Shown here: one piece after another, positions 1 to 8,539 of the stretch
Position numbering within the stretch: the stretch's first letter is position 1
How the letters are laid out: each line of letters opens with the position of its first letter
Assembly: GCA_036823195.1 (NCBI GenBank)
Contig: DAISGI010000003.1
Coordinates: 46,932-110,931, forward strand
Reading direction: 5' to 3'
From: UBA4874 sp002399435
GTDB taxonomy: Bacteria > Bacillota > Clostridia > Caldicoprobacterales > DTU083
DNA length: 64,000 nt
Made by a program: the position numbers and the translations under genes
Notes under the pieces: model-generated
Seen by the model: only the letters and a program-made list of their open reading frames with translations
Told to the model about the DNA's origin: nothing
The model's database searches: none

Positions 1-2
1 TT

Positions 3-1319
3 GTCATAGCAGTGATTCTATGGCTGTACGCCATCAGTGAGTTGAATCCCGAAACAACCCAGCCCATTTCAGATGTTCCGGTTATTGTTGTCAATGAGGA
101 TGCGTTGAACGACAGACAATTGTCATTGGTGGAAAAGCCGGTTGGTACCGTAACGGTCCGCATCCGAGGATTGGTTAATGATATCCGGAAAGTCAATACG
201 GCAAATTTGAAGGCTATCCTTGATCTGCAGCGCATAGACTGGACGGGAACCCGTAAGGTGGAGCTAAGGATCGAAGGGCTGCGTCCCCGTGAGGTAAGAC
301 TGGATAGGATCCCGGAAATGCCATTGACCGTAAATCGAATTACGTCCAAAAGAATTCCGGTACAAGTAAATCAAAAAGGATTTGGAAAAGCTGCAGATGG
401 ATATTCTGCACATTTGCCAAGTGTGGAGCCTGAGAATATTACCATATATGGGGCCCAATCCCTGGTGGAACAGGTGGCGAAAGGTGTCGTCGAGGTGAAA
501 CTGAATGGCGATGCAAGTACGATTGAGCAGTCCATGCCTGTTCGCTTGATGGATGCTGAGAATCGTCTTATTTCCTCGGAATATCTGCATTTGCGTCAGG
601 AAACCGTCATGGTGCGGATTCCAATTTATCCGATTCAGGAGATCCCGGTGAGGGCCAATATCACCGGTGCTCCCGCCAGCGGATTTGTGGTGGATAAGGT
701 GGAAGTCCGGCCGGACAGTCTGAAAGTCGACGCTTCTCCCGGCATAATGGAACAGCTGGAATTCCTGACCACCCAGGAAGTAAATATTCAGGACGCAGTA
801 AAGGACGTCCGTAAGACGGTGACGGTCAATAAAGTAAAGGGGTTGTATTTATCTTCCGATCAGTCCTACCAGGTCAGCGTCGTGGTTCACATTCGGGAGA
901 CCACGACAAATAAGGACATTATCCTGAATCAGATTGATCTGAAGAATATTCCGGAAGGTTTTCACGCGGAAATCATCAGTGCTCCGGTTACGGTCCGGCT
1001 GAAAGGGTCGTATACCGACATGAGCTCCCTGGATGAACGAAGCCTGACAGCTTCCGCTGATTTCGCAAAGATCGACCCGGGGGACGGAGGCTTTCACCCT
1101 GGCCAATATGATCTGCCTTTGGATATAAAGACTCCGAAGGAAGCGCAGATTGTCAGTAAATCCGCGGACAGGATATCCGTCCGGATAACGTCGGTTGCAA
1201 CAGAAACGACATCCTCTGAAACGCCGAATCCGACGAAAGCACCGAACCCGACGAAGACACCGGAACCGACGAAAACACCGGAACCGACAAAAACACCGGA
1301 GCCTGCGGAAGCGCCATAA
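3..1319 (+). CDS. cdaR: CdaR (YbbR-domain) regulator of c-di-AMP cyclase, 5' partial
   Basis: The frame is open to the window edge and its first residues (VIAVILWLYAIS) look like the end of an N-terminal membrane helix, so the true start lies outside. The rest is a series of about four beta-rich repeats of 80-90 residues, the YbbR architecture of CdaR, a membrane-anchored extracytoplasmic protein that regulates the diadenylate cyclase CdaA (family knowledge). The last 30 or so residues are a Thr/Pro/Lys tail of six-residue units (TPNPTK, TPEPTK), probably a flexible or wall-spanning segment. The usual downstream partner glmM is absent; a tRNA gene follows. The family call is firm, the repeat count approximate. 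Confidence 0.85.
   Translation, partial: VIAVILWLYAISELNPETTQPISDVPVIVVNEDALNDRQLSLVEKPVGTVTVRIRGLVNDIRKVNTANLKAILDLQRIDWTGTRKVELRIEGLRPREVRLDRIPEMPLTVNRITSKRIPVQVNQKGFGKAADGYSAHLPSVEPENITIYGAQSLVEQVAKGVVEVKLNGDASTIEQSMPVRLMDAENRLISSEYLHLRQETVMVRIPIYPIQEIPVRANITGAPASGFVVDKVEVRPDSLKVDASPGIMEQLEFLTTQEVNIQDAVKDVRKTVTVNKVKGLYLSSDQSYQVSVVVHIRETTTNKDIILNQIDLKNIPEGFHAEIISAPVTVRLKGSYTDMSSLDERSLTASADFAKIDPGDGGFHPGQYDLPLDIKTPKEAQIVSKSADRISVRITSVATETTSSETPNPTKAPNPTKTPEPTKTPEPTKTPEPAEAP
1225..1310 (+). repeat. 18-bp coding tandem repeat in the cdaR tail
   Basis: Imperfect tandem units of 18 bp encode TPNPTK/TPEPTK at the CdaR C-terminus. The last two or three units are nearly identical in DNA, which suggests recent slippage expansion. 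Confidence 0.8.
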
Positions 1320-1337
1320 AACGGAGACAGACGGAAC

Positions 1338-1361
1338 CCGGGCATCTGCCCGGATGCCCGG
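1338..1361. other. Perfect 9-bp inverted repeat after cdaR
   Basis: CCGGGCATC (1338-1346) and GATGCCCGG (1353-1361) form a 9-bp stem with a 6-nt loop 18 nt after the cdaR stop. No T-run follows, so it is not a canonical intrinsic terminator. It may stabilise the mRNA 3' end or be a weak terminator. Confidence 0.5.
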
Positions 1362-1396
1362 ACAGATAAAAACAGAATCCGGGATTGAATTCGGGG

Positions 1397-1425
1397 TTGT
1401 GGTTTTTTGGAGTTTATGATATAAT
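1397..1425 (+). promoter_or_regulatory. Sigma-A promoter of tRNA-Arg
   Basis: TTGTGG (-35, 1397-1402), a 17-bp spacer and a perfect TATAAT (-10, 1420-1425), ending 12 nt before the tRNA 5' end. Confidence 0.7.
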
Positions 1426-1437
1426 GATTGTTGTTGG

Positions 1438-1513
1438 GCGTCTGTAGCTCAGGGGATAGAGCGTTCGGCTCCGACCCGAAAGGCCGCTGGTTCGAATCCA
1501 GTCAGACGCACCA
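1438..1513 (+). tRNA. tRNA-Arg (anticodon CCG)
   Basis: A complete cloverleaf: acceptor GCGTCTG paired with CAGACGC, anticodon stem TTCGG/CCGAA around loop CTCCGAC, giving anticodon CCG at 1471-1473, discriminator A and encoded CCA at 1511-1513. It reads CGG codons. It stands alone between its own promoter and a hairpin terminator. Confidence 0.95.
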
Positions 1514-1520
1514 GTCATAG

Positions 1521-1561
1521 AAAATCCGGATCTGTTTCCAATCGGAAAGGTTCGGATTTTT
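1521..1561 (+). terminator. Terminator after tRNA-Arg
   Basis: A two-part hairpin: AAAATCCG (1521-1528) pairs with CGGATTTT (1553-1560), enclosing TTTCC/GGAAA. The distal arm ends in a run of T. Confidence 0.6.
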
Positions 1562-1675
1562 GCTGTTCTCAGGCAAAAGAGATGTGCTCCTTCCTTCAGC
1601 GTAGGCATAATGGAACCGTTCTTCCAATTCAAGGCATGGGAAAACAGATAATATGCCAAAATATTATAAAATCAG

Positions 1676-1704
1676 TTTTCAACCAAATCATTCGGTGCTA
1701 TAAT
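1676..1704 (+). promoter_or_regulatory. Probable promoter of the receiver-domain gene
   Basis: Perfect TATAAT at 1699-1704, 17 bp after a weak -35 (TTTTCA, 1676-1681), 33 nt before the chosen start. Confidence 0.5.
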
Positions 1705-1737
1705 CCTTATGAAATGCAAAGGAAAGGAAGGGACGCA

Positions 1738-2136
1738 TTGAATTTACGCGTGGTTATGGTGGACAGCAGTTACAATGCGCGCAGGGACATTGACAGCAAG
1801 GTGAAATGGGTGGAAAATGATTTTGAACTGGTCGGCGAAGCTTCCAACGGGGAGGAAGCACTGGCACTTTTGCCCCATGTATCCCCTCACGTAATCTTTA
1901 CAGAGATCCGTATGCCGAAGATGAATGGGATAGCCTTCATTGAAATGGCAAAAAAGCGCTGGCCGGATATCAAATATGTTATTGTCAGCAACTATGATAA
2001 CTTTGACTATCTGCGGCAGGCCATGAAGGTCGGGGCGTACGATTATATCCTCAAGCCGGTGAAGCCGGAAGAGATCAATCAGGTTCTGAAGCGGGCAAAG
2101 GCGGAAATCGAGACCAATGTAAGAAGATATTTTTAA
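1738..2136 (+). CDS. Stand-alone receiver-domain protein with degenerate phosphorylation site
   Basis: A single CheY/YesN-type receiver domain of 132 residues with no output domain. The start is TTG 1738, chosen because GGAAAGGAAG precedes it and the family fold begins there; an upstream ATG at 1582 would add unrelated residues and lie upstream of the promoter. The conserved Ser (S84) and Lys (K106, in LKP) are present, but the phospho-acceptor position reads FTEIRMP, so Glu56 replaces Asp, and the N-terminal acidic pair is reduced to D9 followed by two Ser. This suggests a receiver that cannot be phosphorylated normally, or a constitutively 'on' mimic. No histidine kinase is adjacent. Partner and target are unknown. 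Confidence 0.8.
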   Translation: MNLRVVMVDSSYNARRDIDSKVKWVENDFELVGEASNGEEALALLPHVSPHVIFTEIRMPKMNGIAFIEMAKKRWPDIKYVIVSNYDNFDYLRQAMKVGAYDYILKPVKPEEINQVLKRAKAEIETNVRRYF

Positions 2137-2138
2137 AA

Positions 2139-2170
2139 GGCAGTTTTCAACCTACAACTGCCCTTCTTAA
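2139..2170 (+). terminator. Weak terminator after the receiver gene
   Basis: GGCAGTT (2139-2145) and AACTGCC (2156-2162) form a 7-bp stem with a 10-nt loop, followed by the imperfect T-rich CTTCTTAAT. It lies between convergent genes. Confidence 0.45.
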
Positions 2171-2202
2171 TATGTCTTATAAAATGGGAGCCCTGGGAGC
2201 TT

Positions 2203-2505
2203 TTATCGTACCATCCGGTCCAGACGGAAGCACGCCAGGATCATTTGTATTTTTTCCGTTCCCTTTTTCGTGATTTGAAAGCATTTTTCCTGTGATGAGG
2301 GACAGATATAATCCAAATCCCGAAGGACCATGATGGTTTCCCACACCTGCGGCGTATTCCGATGCCGAAAAAACGCCATCATATCCTTTATGGACATTTC
2401 AGTACGGTGACGGTATAATTGATACAGAATATCCGTTGCGTACAGGTATTGCGACTGCCCGATTCCCTGTAATATAATAGGTATGAAATCAAACTGCTTC
2501 TGCAC
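2203..2505 (-). CDS. Small winged-helix-like protein, function unknown
   Basis: 100 residues, not recognised as a named family. GTG start at 2505 is preceded on the minus strand by AAAGGAGG at 8-nt spacing, a near-perfect ribosome binding site that argues the gene is real. The middle (TDILYQLYRHR, then MKDMMAFF-like helices and VWETIMVLRDLDYI) followed by a C-terminal QITKKGTEKI strand-turn-strand resembles the helix-helix-wing pattern of small winged-helix regulators such as PadR/MarR-like proteins; the TKKGTEKI segment is typical of such wings. It diverges from the ftsW-like gene, so it could act in the shared 171-bp region, but that is inference. Confidence 0.6.
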   Translation of the reverse strand: MQKQFDFIPIILQGIGQSQYLYATDILYQLYRHRTEMSIKDMMAFFRHRNTPQVWETIMVLRDLDYICPSSQEKCFQITKKGTEKIQMILACFRLDRMVR

Positions 2506-2625
2506 ATGGATTTCCTCCTTTGTTGAAAGATGGATATTTAATTATTATGCTTTTTACCGTAAAATATTCCATTGGGGAAGAAAAGCGGGAAAAATACAAT
2601 GGGAAGGGTTTGGTTCTTTGATGTT

Positions 2626-2655
2626 GAATGATTGAGAGTGTTCCTCAAATCATTC
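2626..2655. promoter_or_regulatory. Inverted repeat upstream of the ftsW-like gene
   Basis: GAATGATTGAG (2626-2636) and CTCAAATCATTC (2644-2655) form an 11-bp stem with one bulged base and a 7-nt loop, ending 21 nt before the GTG start. It could be an operator for the divergent small regulator or an mRNA hairpin. Confidence 0.5.
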
Positions 2656-2676
2656 GGATGAGCGAGGTATTTCCTG

Positions 2677-4068
2677 GTGAACAGTAAGCAGTATGAAATA
2701 TTGGCCCTGACGCTTCGCTATTGGTTTGTGTTTTTGTTGGCTTATATCTTTATTCAGGCAACATACCGAACCTTGCGGGGTGTCATGTCCGGAAAATCGA
2801 ACAGGCGTTCCACTGGCAACATTCCCTTTATATTGGTATTGTTCTCTCTGAGTGCCTTTGGGCTGCTGGCCTTCCGGGATCCGTCCGGTTTTGATAAAGA
2901 TACGGCATTGCTGGGTGTCCTTGTCTCAGCAGTGATTCTGTTTCAATTTTATTTTCTGCACTATGTATTCCGGGGCATGGATGAAATCCTTCTTTTGATG
3001 GTGTACACCCTTGCCATATTGGGTTTTGTCGTTCTGCAGAGACTGACGCCGATGCTTGCCCTGCGTCAGTTGGAATGGTTTGCTGCCGGCAATGTTGTCC
3101 TTTTTTTGGCCATAATCATGATTCCACGCATCAGCAAGCCTGGCAGGCTTCTTGCTCCCCTGATGGTGCTGGGACCGGCAATCCTTTTTCTGGTGGCTTT
3201 TTTCGGGGAAAAATCGGGTGGTGCAGCCAGTAAACTGCCCATCGGAGATTTTTCCATACAGCCATCCGAATTTGTCAAGGTTATTTTTATAATCGTGCTG
3301 GCTTACTCGCTCAAGGAAACGCAAACGTTTCGGCAGCGAATCCCGCCATTGCTATTTGCGATGTTTTCCATTCTGGGGGTGGCATTGCAGAAGGATCTGG
3401 GGGGTGCACTGCATTATTTTTTGGTGTTCCTCTTTATGTATTACATGGCAACCAGCGACTGGATGCTTACCGCTGCTGCAGGTGGCGCCGGTATTGGTGC
3501 GTCAGTGATTGGGTATCGCCTTTTTTCCCATGTCCGGGTCCGGGTGGAAGCCTGGAAAAATCCCTGGGCAGATGTGGGAAGCAAAGGCTATCAGGTCGCT
3601 CAGTCCCTGATGGCCATGGGAAGCGGCGGCTGGTTCGGGATGGGCCTGAACCTTGGAGAACCATATGCCATCCCGGCATCCCGCACGGATTTTATTTTTG
3701 CTGCCATATGTGAAGAGTTCGGTATCCTGGTTGGAGGCATGGTGATTGGTTTATATATTCTTATTCTGATTCGAAGTATGCAAGAAGCTCTTCGCGCATA
3801 CCGGGCCCCCGACATGCTTCTTGCAAGCGGCACTGCGATTTCCCTGGCAATTCAGGCTTTTATTATCATCGGAGGAGTGATCAAGATGATCCCTCTTACC
3901 GGCATTACCCTTCCTTTTGTAAGCTATGGAGGAAGCTCCATGATCGTCAGTCTCAGCATGATCGGCATCGTGGAAGGGGTATCTGTAAGAAATTTCCGAA
4001 CAGCCCGGGAGGAGGAGCAGATGGATGAGACTGATGATGAAAAACCGGATGAGGATGAGGATACATGA
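2677..4068 (+). CDS. FtsW/RodA/SpoVE-family peptidoglycan glycosyltransferase
   Basis: 463 residues with about ten hydrophobic helices in the SEDS pattern. SEDS proteins polymerise lipid II into glycan strands and work with a class B PBP. The family blocks are visible: SIQPSEFVKVIFI near residue 190, the glycine-rich YQVAQSLMAMGSGGWFG near 310, and the C-terminal PLTGITLPFVSYGGSS near 405. The start is GTG 2677 with a weak GAGCGAGG site; the stop overlaps the next ATG by 4 nt (ATGA), so the pair is translationally coupled. The tail is acidic (EEEQMDETDDEKPDEDEDT). FtsW, RodA and SpoVE cannot be told apart with confidence; the PBP partner supports a synthase pair. Confidence 0.9.
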   Translation: MNSKQYEILALTLRYWFVFLLAYIFIQATYRTLRGVMSGKSNRRSTGNIPFILVLFSLSAFGLLAFRDPSGFDKDTALLGVLVSAVILFQFYFLHYVFRGMDEILLLMVYTLAILGFVVLQRLTPMLALRQLEWFAAGNVVLFLAIIMIPRISKPGRLLAPLMVLGPAILFLVAFFGEKSGGAASKLPIGDFSIQPSEFVKVIFIIVLAYSLKETQTFRQRIPPLLFAMFSILGVALQKDLGGALHYFLVFLFMYYMATSDWMLTAAAGGAGIGASVIGYRLFSHVRVRVEAWKNPWADVGSKGYQVAQSLMAMGSGGWFGMGLNLGEPYAIPASRTDFIFAAICEEFGILVGGMVIGLYILILIRSMQEALRAYRAPDMLLASGTAISLAIQAFIIIGGVIKMIPLTGITLPFVSYGGSSMIVSLSMIGIVEGVSVRNFRTAREEEQMDETDDEKPDEDEDT

Positions 4069-5474
4069 AGCATATAAAGCGCAATGTCCGTGGCTCTTTG
4101 TTTGCACTGCTGGGGCTTTTCATGATTTTAACCGGATATTACTTCTATAATCTATTCGTTTACAGTGACCGGTGGTTTTCGGATCCCAACAACACGAGAA
4201 TCAAGGTTGATATGGAGAATCCTTCTATTCTCCCGGGCAATATTCAGGATCGGAACCAGAATGTGCTGGTGGAAACAAAGTCTACAATCAAAAAAGACGG
4301 GAAAACCACCTATTATCGCAGTTACCGGGACGATTGCCGCTATGCGGCTCATGTGATCGGTTCCAAACGATATGGCATTGGCGCCGAGGTGCTCTATATC
4401 CGCTATCTTCTGGGATATAACAATAATCTGCTGGAACGGATCTATCAGAAAGCATTTCTGGATCAGGAAGTGGGTAATAATGTGATCCTGACCATTGACA
4501 TGCAGCTTCAGAAATACATCACTGAAGTGATGGGTTCCCAAAAGGGAAGCGTTGTACTTATGGATCCCCGGAGTGGCGAGATTCTGGCAATGGTCAGCCT
4601 TCCGTCCTTTAACCCTGCACAGGAAAATGAGGAACCGGGGGAAGAAAGCCTGTTGAATAAGGCTTCCTATGGAAGATATCCTCCCGGATCCATCATGAAA
4701 GTGGTCACAGCCGCGGCGGCATTGGAGTCCGGGGAAGATATCCGTAAAGATACCCTGGAGTGCAAGGGCTCTACGGACGTTGGGGGCATCCGGATTAACT
4801 GCTATGGTCAGGAGGCACACGGCACAGTGGATCTTCCCCGTGCCATGGAGGTTTCCTGCAATGCCTATTTTGCCAACCTGTCCCTGGATATGGGCTGGAA
4901 GCAGTTGCGGGAGACCGGTGAGAAATTTGGATTCAATAAAAATTTTCTTTTTTCCGATATCAAGACGGCCAAAAGCCAGCTGCCTCTGACCCGGAATACC
5001 AGCCGGAAGGAACTGGCATGGTCCGGCGTTGGCCAGGGAAAGGTCCTGGTTTCGCCTCTCCATGTTGCCCTGATTGCATCGTCTGTGGCAAACGGCGGGG
5101 AGATGCCAAATCCAAAGCTGATTCATGGGATCCAGACGCGGAATGGCACCATTAGGTATTCAACGTCACATGGCACGTTGTCGAAACCGATATCGCCGGA
5201 AACAGCGGGAAAGCTGAAGGATATGATGATTCAGGCTGTGGAAAATGGTACAGGACGGAACGCACGGACAAGCGGAATGCTCATCGCAGGAAAAACCGGT
5301 ACTGCAGAAACACAGGAAGATCAGAACCCCCATTCCTGGTTTATGGGGTTTGCACCAGCAGATGAGCCTACATTGGCGATTGCTGTTGTTTTGGAAAATG
5401 CAGGAACCGGAGGCGCAAAGGCTGCTACGATGGCAGGAAAAATACTTCGGAAAGCCGTTCGGCTTGGATACTGA
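4065..5474 (+). CDS. Class B penicillin-binding protein (transpeptidase)
   Basis: 469 residues: a single N-terminal membrane helix (about 11-33), a short dimerisation-like region, then a transpeptidase domain with all three catalytic motifs, S209-I-M-K212, S264-C-N266 and K410-T-G412. It cross-links peptidoglycan on the outer face of the membrane and is the expected partner of the SEDS protein whose gene it overlaps by 4 nt. At 469 residues it is shorter than FtsI or SpoVD and lacks a PASTA tail, resembling the PbpA/RodA-partner type in clostridia and actinobacteria. Whether it serves elongation, division or sporulation cannot be read from the sequence. Confidence 0.92.
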   Translation: MKHIKRNVRGSLFALLGLFMILTGYYFYNLFVYSDRWFSDPNNTRIKVDMENPSILPGNIQDRNQNVLVETKSTIKKDGKTTYYRSYRDDCRYAAHVIGSKRYGIGAEVLYIRYLLGYNNNLLERIYQKAFLDQEVGNNVILTIDMQLQKYITEVMGSQKGSVVLMDPRSGEILAMVSLPSFNPAQENEEPGEESLLNKASYGRYPPGSIMKVVTAAAALESGEDIRKDTLECKGSTDVGGIRINCYGQEAHGTVDLPRAMEVSCNAYFANLSLDMGWKQLRETGEKFGFNKNFLFSDIKTAKSQLPLTRNTSRKELAWSGVGQGKVLVSPLHVALIASSVANGGEMPNPKLIHGIQTRNGTIRYSTSHGTLSKPISPETAGKLKDMMIQAVENGTGRNARTSGMLIAGKTGTAETQEDQNPHSWFMGFAPADEPTLAIAVVLENAGTGGAKAATMAGKILRKAVRLGY

Positions 5475-5494
5475 TAAATAAAGGATGATATGGC

Positions 5495-7354
5495 ATGAGA
5501 AAAGAGATGGAAACCAAGCTGAAAAATCTTCCGGATACTCCGGGAGTATATATTATGAAAGACAAAAACAGCAAAATTATTTACATCGGAAAAGCTGTTT
5601 CCCTGAAAAACCGGGTCAGACAGTATTTCAGAGCCACGGGGCATACCGGAAAGGTAGGGGCCATGGTAGCCAATATTTTTGATTTTGACTATATCCTGAC
5701 GGATACCGAAATGGAAGCATTGATTCTGGAATGCAATCTTATAAAAAAGCATCGTCCCAAGTATAATATTTTGCTGAAAGATGATAAGCACTATCCCTAT
5801 ATTGAGATCACTACGGAGGAGGAATATCCCCGGATCCGTCTGACAAGGAAGATAAAAAAGGATAAGAACAGATACTTTGGCCCGTATACCAGTGCAAGGG
5901 CGGTCCGGGAAACCGTGGAAGCCATCCGTAAAATTTTCACAATCCGTACCTGTAACCGCAAGATACGGGAAGGGCAGCCGGCAGAGCGCCCCTGTCTCAA
6001 CTATTATATCAAGCAATGCTGGGGTCCTTGTCGCGGAAATGTGAAAAAGGCGGATTACCAGGCCATGATTAAAGATGTCTGCCGCTTTCTGGATGGCAGG
6101 CAGGAGGATCTCCTGGACGAATTTCGCGGGAAGATGTCGAAAGCAGCTGAAAATCTGCAGTTTGAAAGGGCATCTGTCCTTCGGGACCAGATCCGTGCAG
6201 TGGAAAAAATCCTGGAGGGGCAAAAGATCATTTCCACCTCCATGGAGGATCAGGATGTGATTGCCCTGTTCCAGGGCTTCAATCGAACGGCTGTCCAGGT
6301 CTTCCTGATACGCGGCGGTAAGTTGATCTCATCCGATCGCCATATTCTTGAGGAAACCGGGGAAACGGAACAGAAGGATATCATGGATTCCTTCCTCAAG
6401 CAGTTTTATGCCGACGCCACTTACTTCCCCAGGGAGATCTGGATCCAGCAGGATATTGATGATCATGAAGTTATCGAGGAATGGCTTTCTGAAAGAAAAG
6501 GGAGCAAGGTAACCATTCGCTGCCCACAGCGTGGAGAAAAGCACAAGCTGGTTCAGATGGCCGAACGAAATGCGGAGGAGACGCTTAAGACCTATGAGCG
6601 AAAGGAAGAGCGGGAAAAGGAACGTACGGAAGGGGCCGTATTGGACCTGAAGGAAGCATTGAACCTGGATCATGCTCCGGTCCGTATGGAGGCTTTTGAT
6701 ATCTCCAATACCCAGGGTGTCCAGTCTGTTGCTTCCATGGTGGTATTTGAGAACGGAAGGCCTGCCAGGAAAGAATACCGGAGGTTCCGGATAAAAACGG
6801 TGGAGGGGCCCAATGATTTTGCAAGTATGGCTGAAGTCGTGGAAAGACGATTTCGGAGGGGGCTGGAAGAAAGAAAGAAGCTGAAGGAAGAGGGCAGGGA
6901 TTTTTCGGAAGGGAAGTTTTCCAAATTCCCGGACCTTATTATTATCGACGGCGGCAAGGGACAGTTGGGAGCTGCACTGGAACCCATGTGTAAGTTGGGG
7001 GTGGAGTCCATTCCGACATTCGGTCTGGCCAAGGAATTTGAAGAACTATATGCCCGGGGAGAGTCGGATCCCATTATCCTTCCGAGAAGTTCCAATGCCC
7101 TTCATCTTGTTCAGAGAATAAGGGACGAAGCGCACCGGTTTGCGATTACCTTCCACAGGAGCCTGCGGGATAAAAACGATCTTCATTCCGTATTGCTGGA
7201 TGTCCCGGGTATTGGTCCCAAAAGGATGAAAGAGCTGATGAAGGCCTTCGGATCCGTGGAAAGGATGAAGAAAGCCGATTTGGAGGAACTGTCCAGGGTG
7301 AATGGGATGAACCATACAGCTGCAGAATCCCTCATCCGCTTCTTCCGGGACTGA
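5495..7354 (+). CDS. uvrC: UvrABC system protein C (excinuclease subunit)
   Basis: 619 residues, normal length. An N-terminal GIY-YIG nuclease domain (GVY 17-19, YIG 30-32) makes the 3' incision, a UVR helical hairpin near 205-235 contacts UvrB, an RNase H-like endonuclease (EAFDISNTQG, later IIIDGGKGQL) makes the 5' incision, and the C-terminus has helix-hairpin-helix DNA binding (VPGIGPKRMKELMKAFGS). ATG 5495 has AAAGGA about 9 nt upstream; ATG 5507 is a weaker alternative. It lies 20 nt after the PBP gene, probably co-transcribed. Confidence 0.97.
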   Translation: MRKEMETKLKNLPDTPGVYIMKDKNSKIIYIGKAVSLKNRVRQYFRATGHTGKVGAMVANIFDFDYILTDTEMEALILECNLIKKHRPKYNILLKDDKHYPYIEITTEEEYPRIRLTRKIKKDKNRYFGPYTSARAVRETVEAIRKIFTIRTCNRKIREGQPAERPCLNYYIKQCWGPCRGNVKKADYQAMIKDVCRFLDGRQEDLLDEFRGKMSKAAENLQFERASVLRDQIRAVEKILEGQKIISTSMEDQDVIALFQGFNRTAVQVFLIRGGKLISSDRHILEETGETEQKDIMDSFLKQFYADATYFPREIWIQQDIDDHEVIEEWLSERKGSKVTIRCPQRGEKHKLVQMAERNAEETLKTYERKEEREKERTEGAVLDLKEALNLDHAPVRMEAFDISNTQGVQSVASMVVFENGRPARKEYRRFRIKTVEGPNDFASMAEVVERRFRRGLEERKKLKEEGRDFSEGKFSKFPDLIIIDGGKGQLGAALEPMCKLGVESIPTFGLAKEFEELYARGESDPIILPRSSNALHLVQRIRDEAHRFAITFHRSLRDKNDLHSVLLDVPGIGPKRMKELMKAFGSVERMKKADLEELSRVNGMNHTAAESLIRFFRD

Positions 7355-7503
7355 CAGCTATTTCCGATGATCGACAAGGTTGGCTGCCAGATGTCTGGAC
7401 AGGGGAAATCAGAAAGTATATACTGAAACAGGTGATAGCCTTTTGGTGTAATAGAGTAAAAAAAGATCTGCGGGTGGAACGGCCGCAGAAACAGGAGGCA
7501 AAA

Positions 7504-7707
7504 ATGGCAAAAAAATTGTATCTGTCGGAAACGGATAAAAAGATCAGTGGTGTTTGCGGCGGGATAGGAGAGTATTTCGGGGTGGACTCCACCCTTGTGC
7601 GCCTGCTCTGGGTCGCCATTTCCCTGACACTCGGATTTGGAGCCGGGGGATTGTTTTTCTATATCCTGGCCAGTCTGATTATACCCAAACGGCAGGAGAA
7701 TACTTGA
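7504..7707 (+). CDS. Small PspC-domain membrane protein
   Basis: 67 residues from ATG 7504, chosen for the AGGAGG site 4-9 nt upstream; the frame stays open further upstream but reads as noncoding. It matches the PspC domain: charged N-terminus, ISGVCGGIGEYFGVDSTLVRLLWV, one membrane helix and a short IPKRQ tail. PspC-domain proteins are implicated in envelope stress sensing, and stand-alone short copies are common in Firmicutes. A 6-bp inverted repeat (CTGCGG...CCGCAG) lies just before the ribosome binding site. The role here is unproven. Confidence 0.85.
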   Translation: MAKKLYLSETDKKISGVCGGIGEYFGVDSTLVRLLWVAISLTLGFGAGGLFFYILASLIIPKRQENT

Positions 7708-7726
7708 ATACACGGAGGAAAAAGAG

Positions 7727-8539
7727 TTGAAATATCGTTTGATTGCCGTCGACCTGGATGATTCCCTTCTGGATCATCACCAAAGGATCAGTGAGAGGAA
7801 TAAGCAGGCTCTTCGGGCCGCGCAGGAAATGGGAACCCACGTAACCGTTGCGACAGGGAGAATACCGGATTCCGCCATGCCTTTCATACGGGAATTGAAT
7901 GTCACGGTACCGATTATCGCCTATCAGGGCGCATATATCAAGGATACCATGACCGGAGAAACTTTGGTGAAAAATCCGATTCCAATGGAGTATGCTTACC
8001 GAATCATGGAGAAGTGCAAAGAGGACAATCTTTATACACAGGTCTATGTGGAGAACAACTATTTCTTTGAACAGGAGTGCCCGTACAGCCAGCTCTATCA
8101 ACGGATAAGCGGATTGAAAGGCAAAGCGGTAGGGGACTTGAGGGCTTTTCTGAAGGAAGAGCCCACCAAGATACTGATCATGGATGAGCCGGAAAGGATA
8201 TCCGCTTATTACCAACAGTTTCAGGAACGGTTCGGCGGACAGCTGCAGGTTACGGTTTCCAAGCCAATCTTTCTGGAGATGACTCATATCAATGCGACAA
8301 AAGGCAATGCTCTAAAGCGTCTTGGCTCCATACTCGGTATTCCCCGGGAAGAAATCATCGCAATCGGAGACAGCTACAACGACCTGTCCATGATTGAGTA
8401 TGCAGGCCTTGGGGTTGCAATGGGAAACGCCCCGGATCCTGTAAAAGCCTCTGCGCAGTATGTAACGTCAGCGAATGACGAGGATGGCGTGGCTGAGGCG
8501 GTGGAGCGATTTGTATTGGAGAGGGGGAGCTTAAAATGA
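7727..8539 (+). CDS. Cof-type HAD-superfamily phosphatase
   Basis: 270 residues. HAD motif I D9-L-D-D (D9 nucleophile, D11 acid/base), motif II VATGR, a C2-type cap, and motif IV GDSYNDLSMIEYAG near 225-240, then MGNAPDPVKASAQYVT, the classic Cof/YidA ending. Such enzymes dephosphorylate sugar phosphates or phosphorylated cofactors; the substrate is not predictable. TTG 7727 has GGAGG at 8-nt spacing. The stop overlaps hprK by 4 nt, so the two are coupled. Confidence 0.9.
   Translation: MKYRLIAVDLDDSLLDHHQRISERNKQALRAAQEMGTHVTVATGRIPDSAMPFIRELNVTVPIIAYQGAYIKDTMTGETLVKNPIPMEYAYRIMEKCKEDNLYTQVYVENNYFFEQECPYSQLYQRISGLKGKAVGDLRAFLKEEPTKILIMDEPERISAYYQQFQERFGGQLQVTVSKPIFLEMTHINATKGNALKRLGSILGIPREEIIAIGDSYNDLSMIEYAGLGVAMGNAPDPVKASAQYVTSANDEDGVAEAVERFVLERGSLK

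Noticed and set aside
4152..5126. Long minus-strand frame (324 codons) opposite the PBP gene
   Set aside because: It is a shadow of the PBP gene, which has full catalytic motifs on the plus strand; composition is His/Cys/Ile rich without family features.
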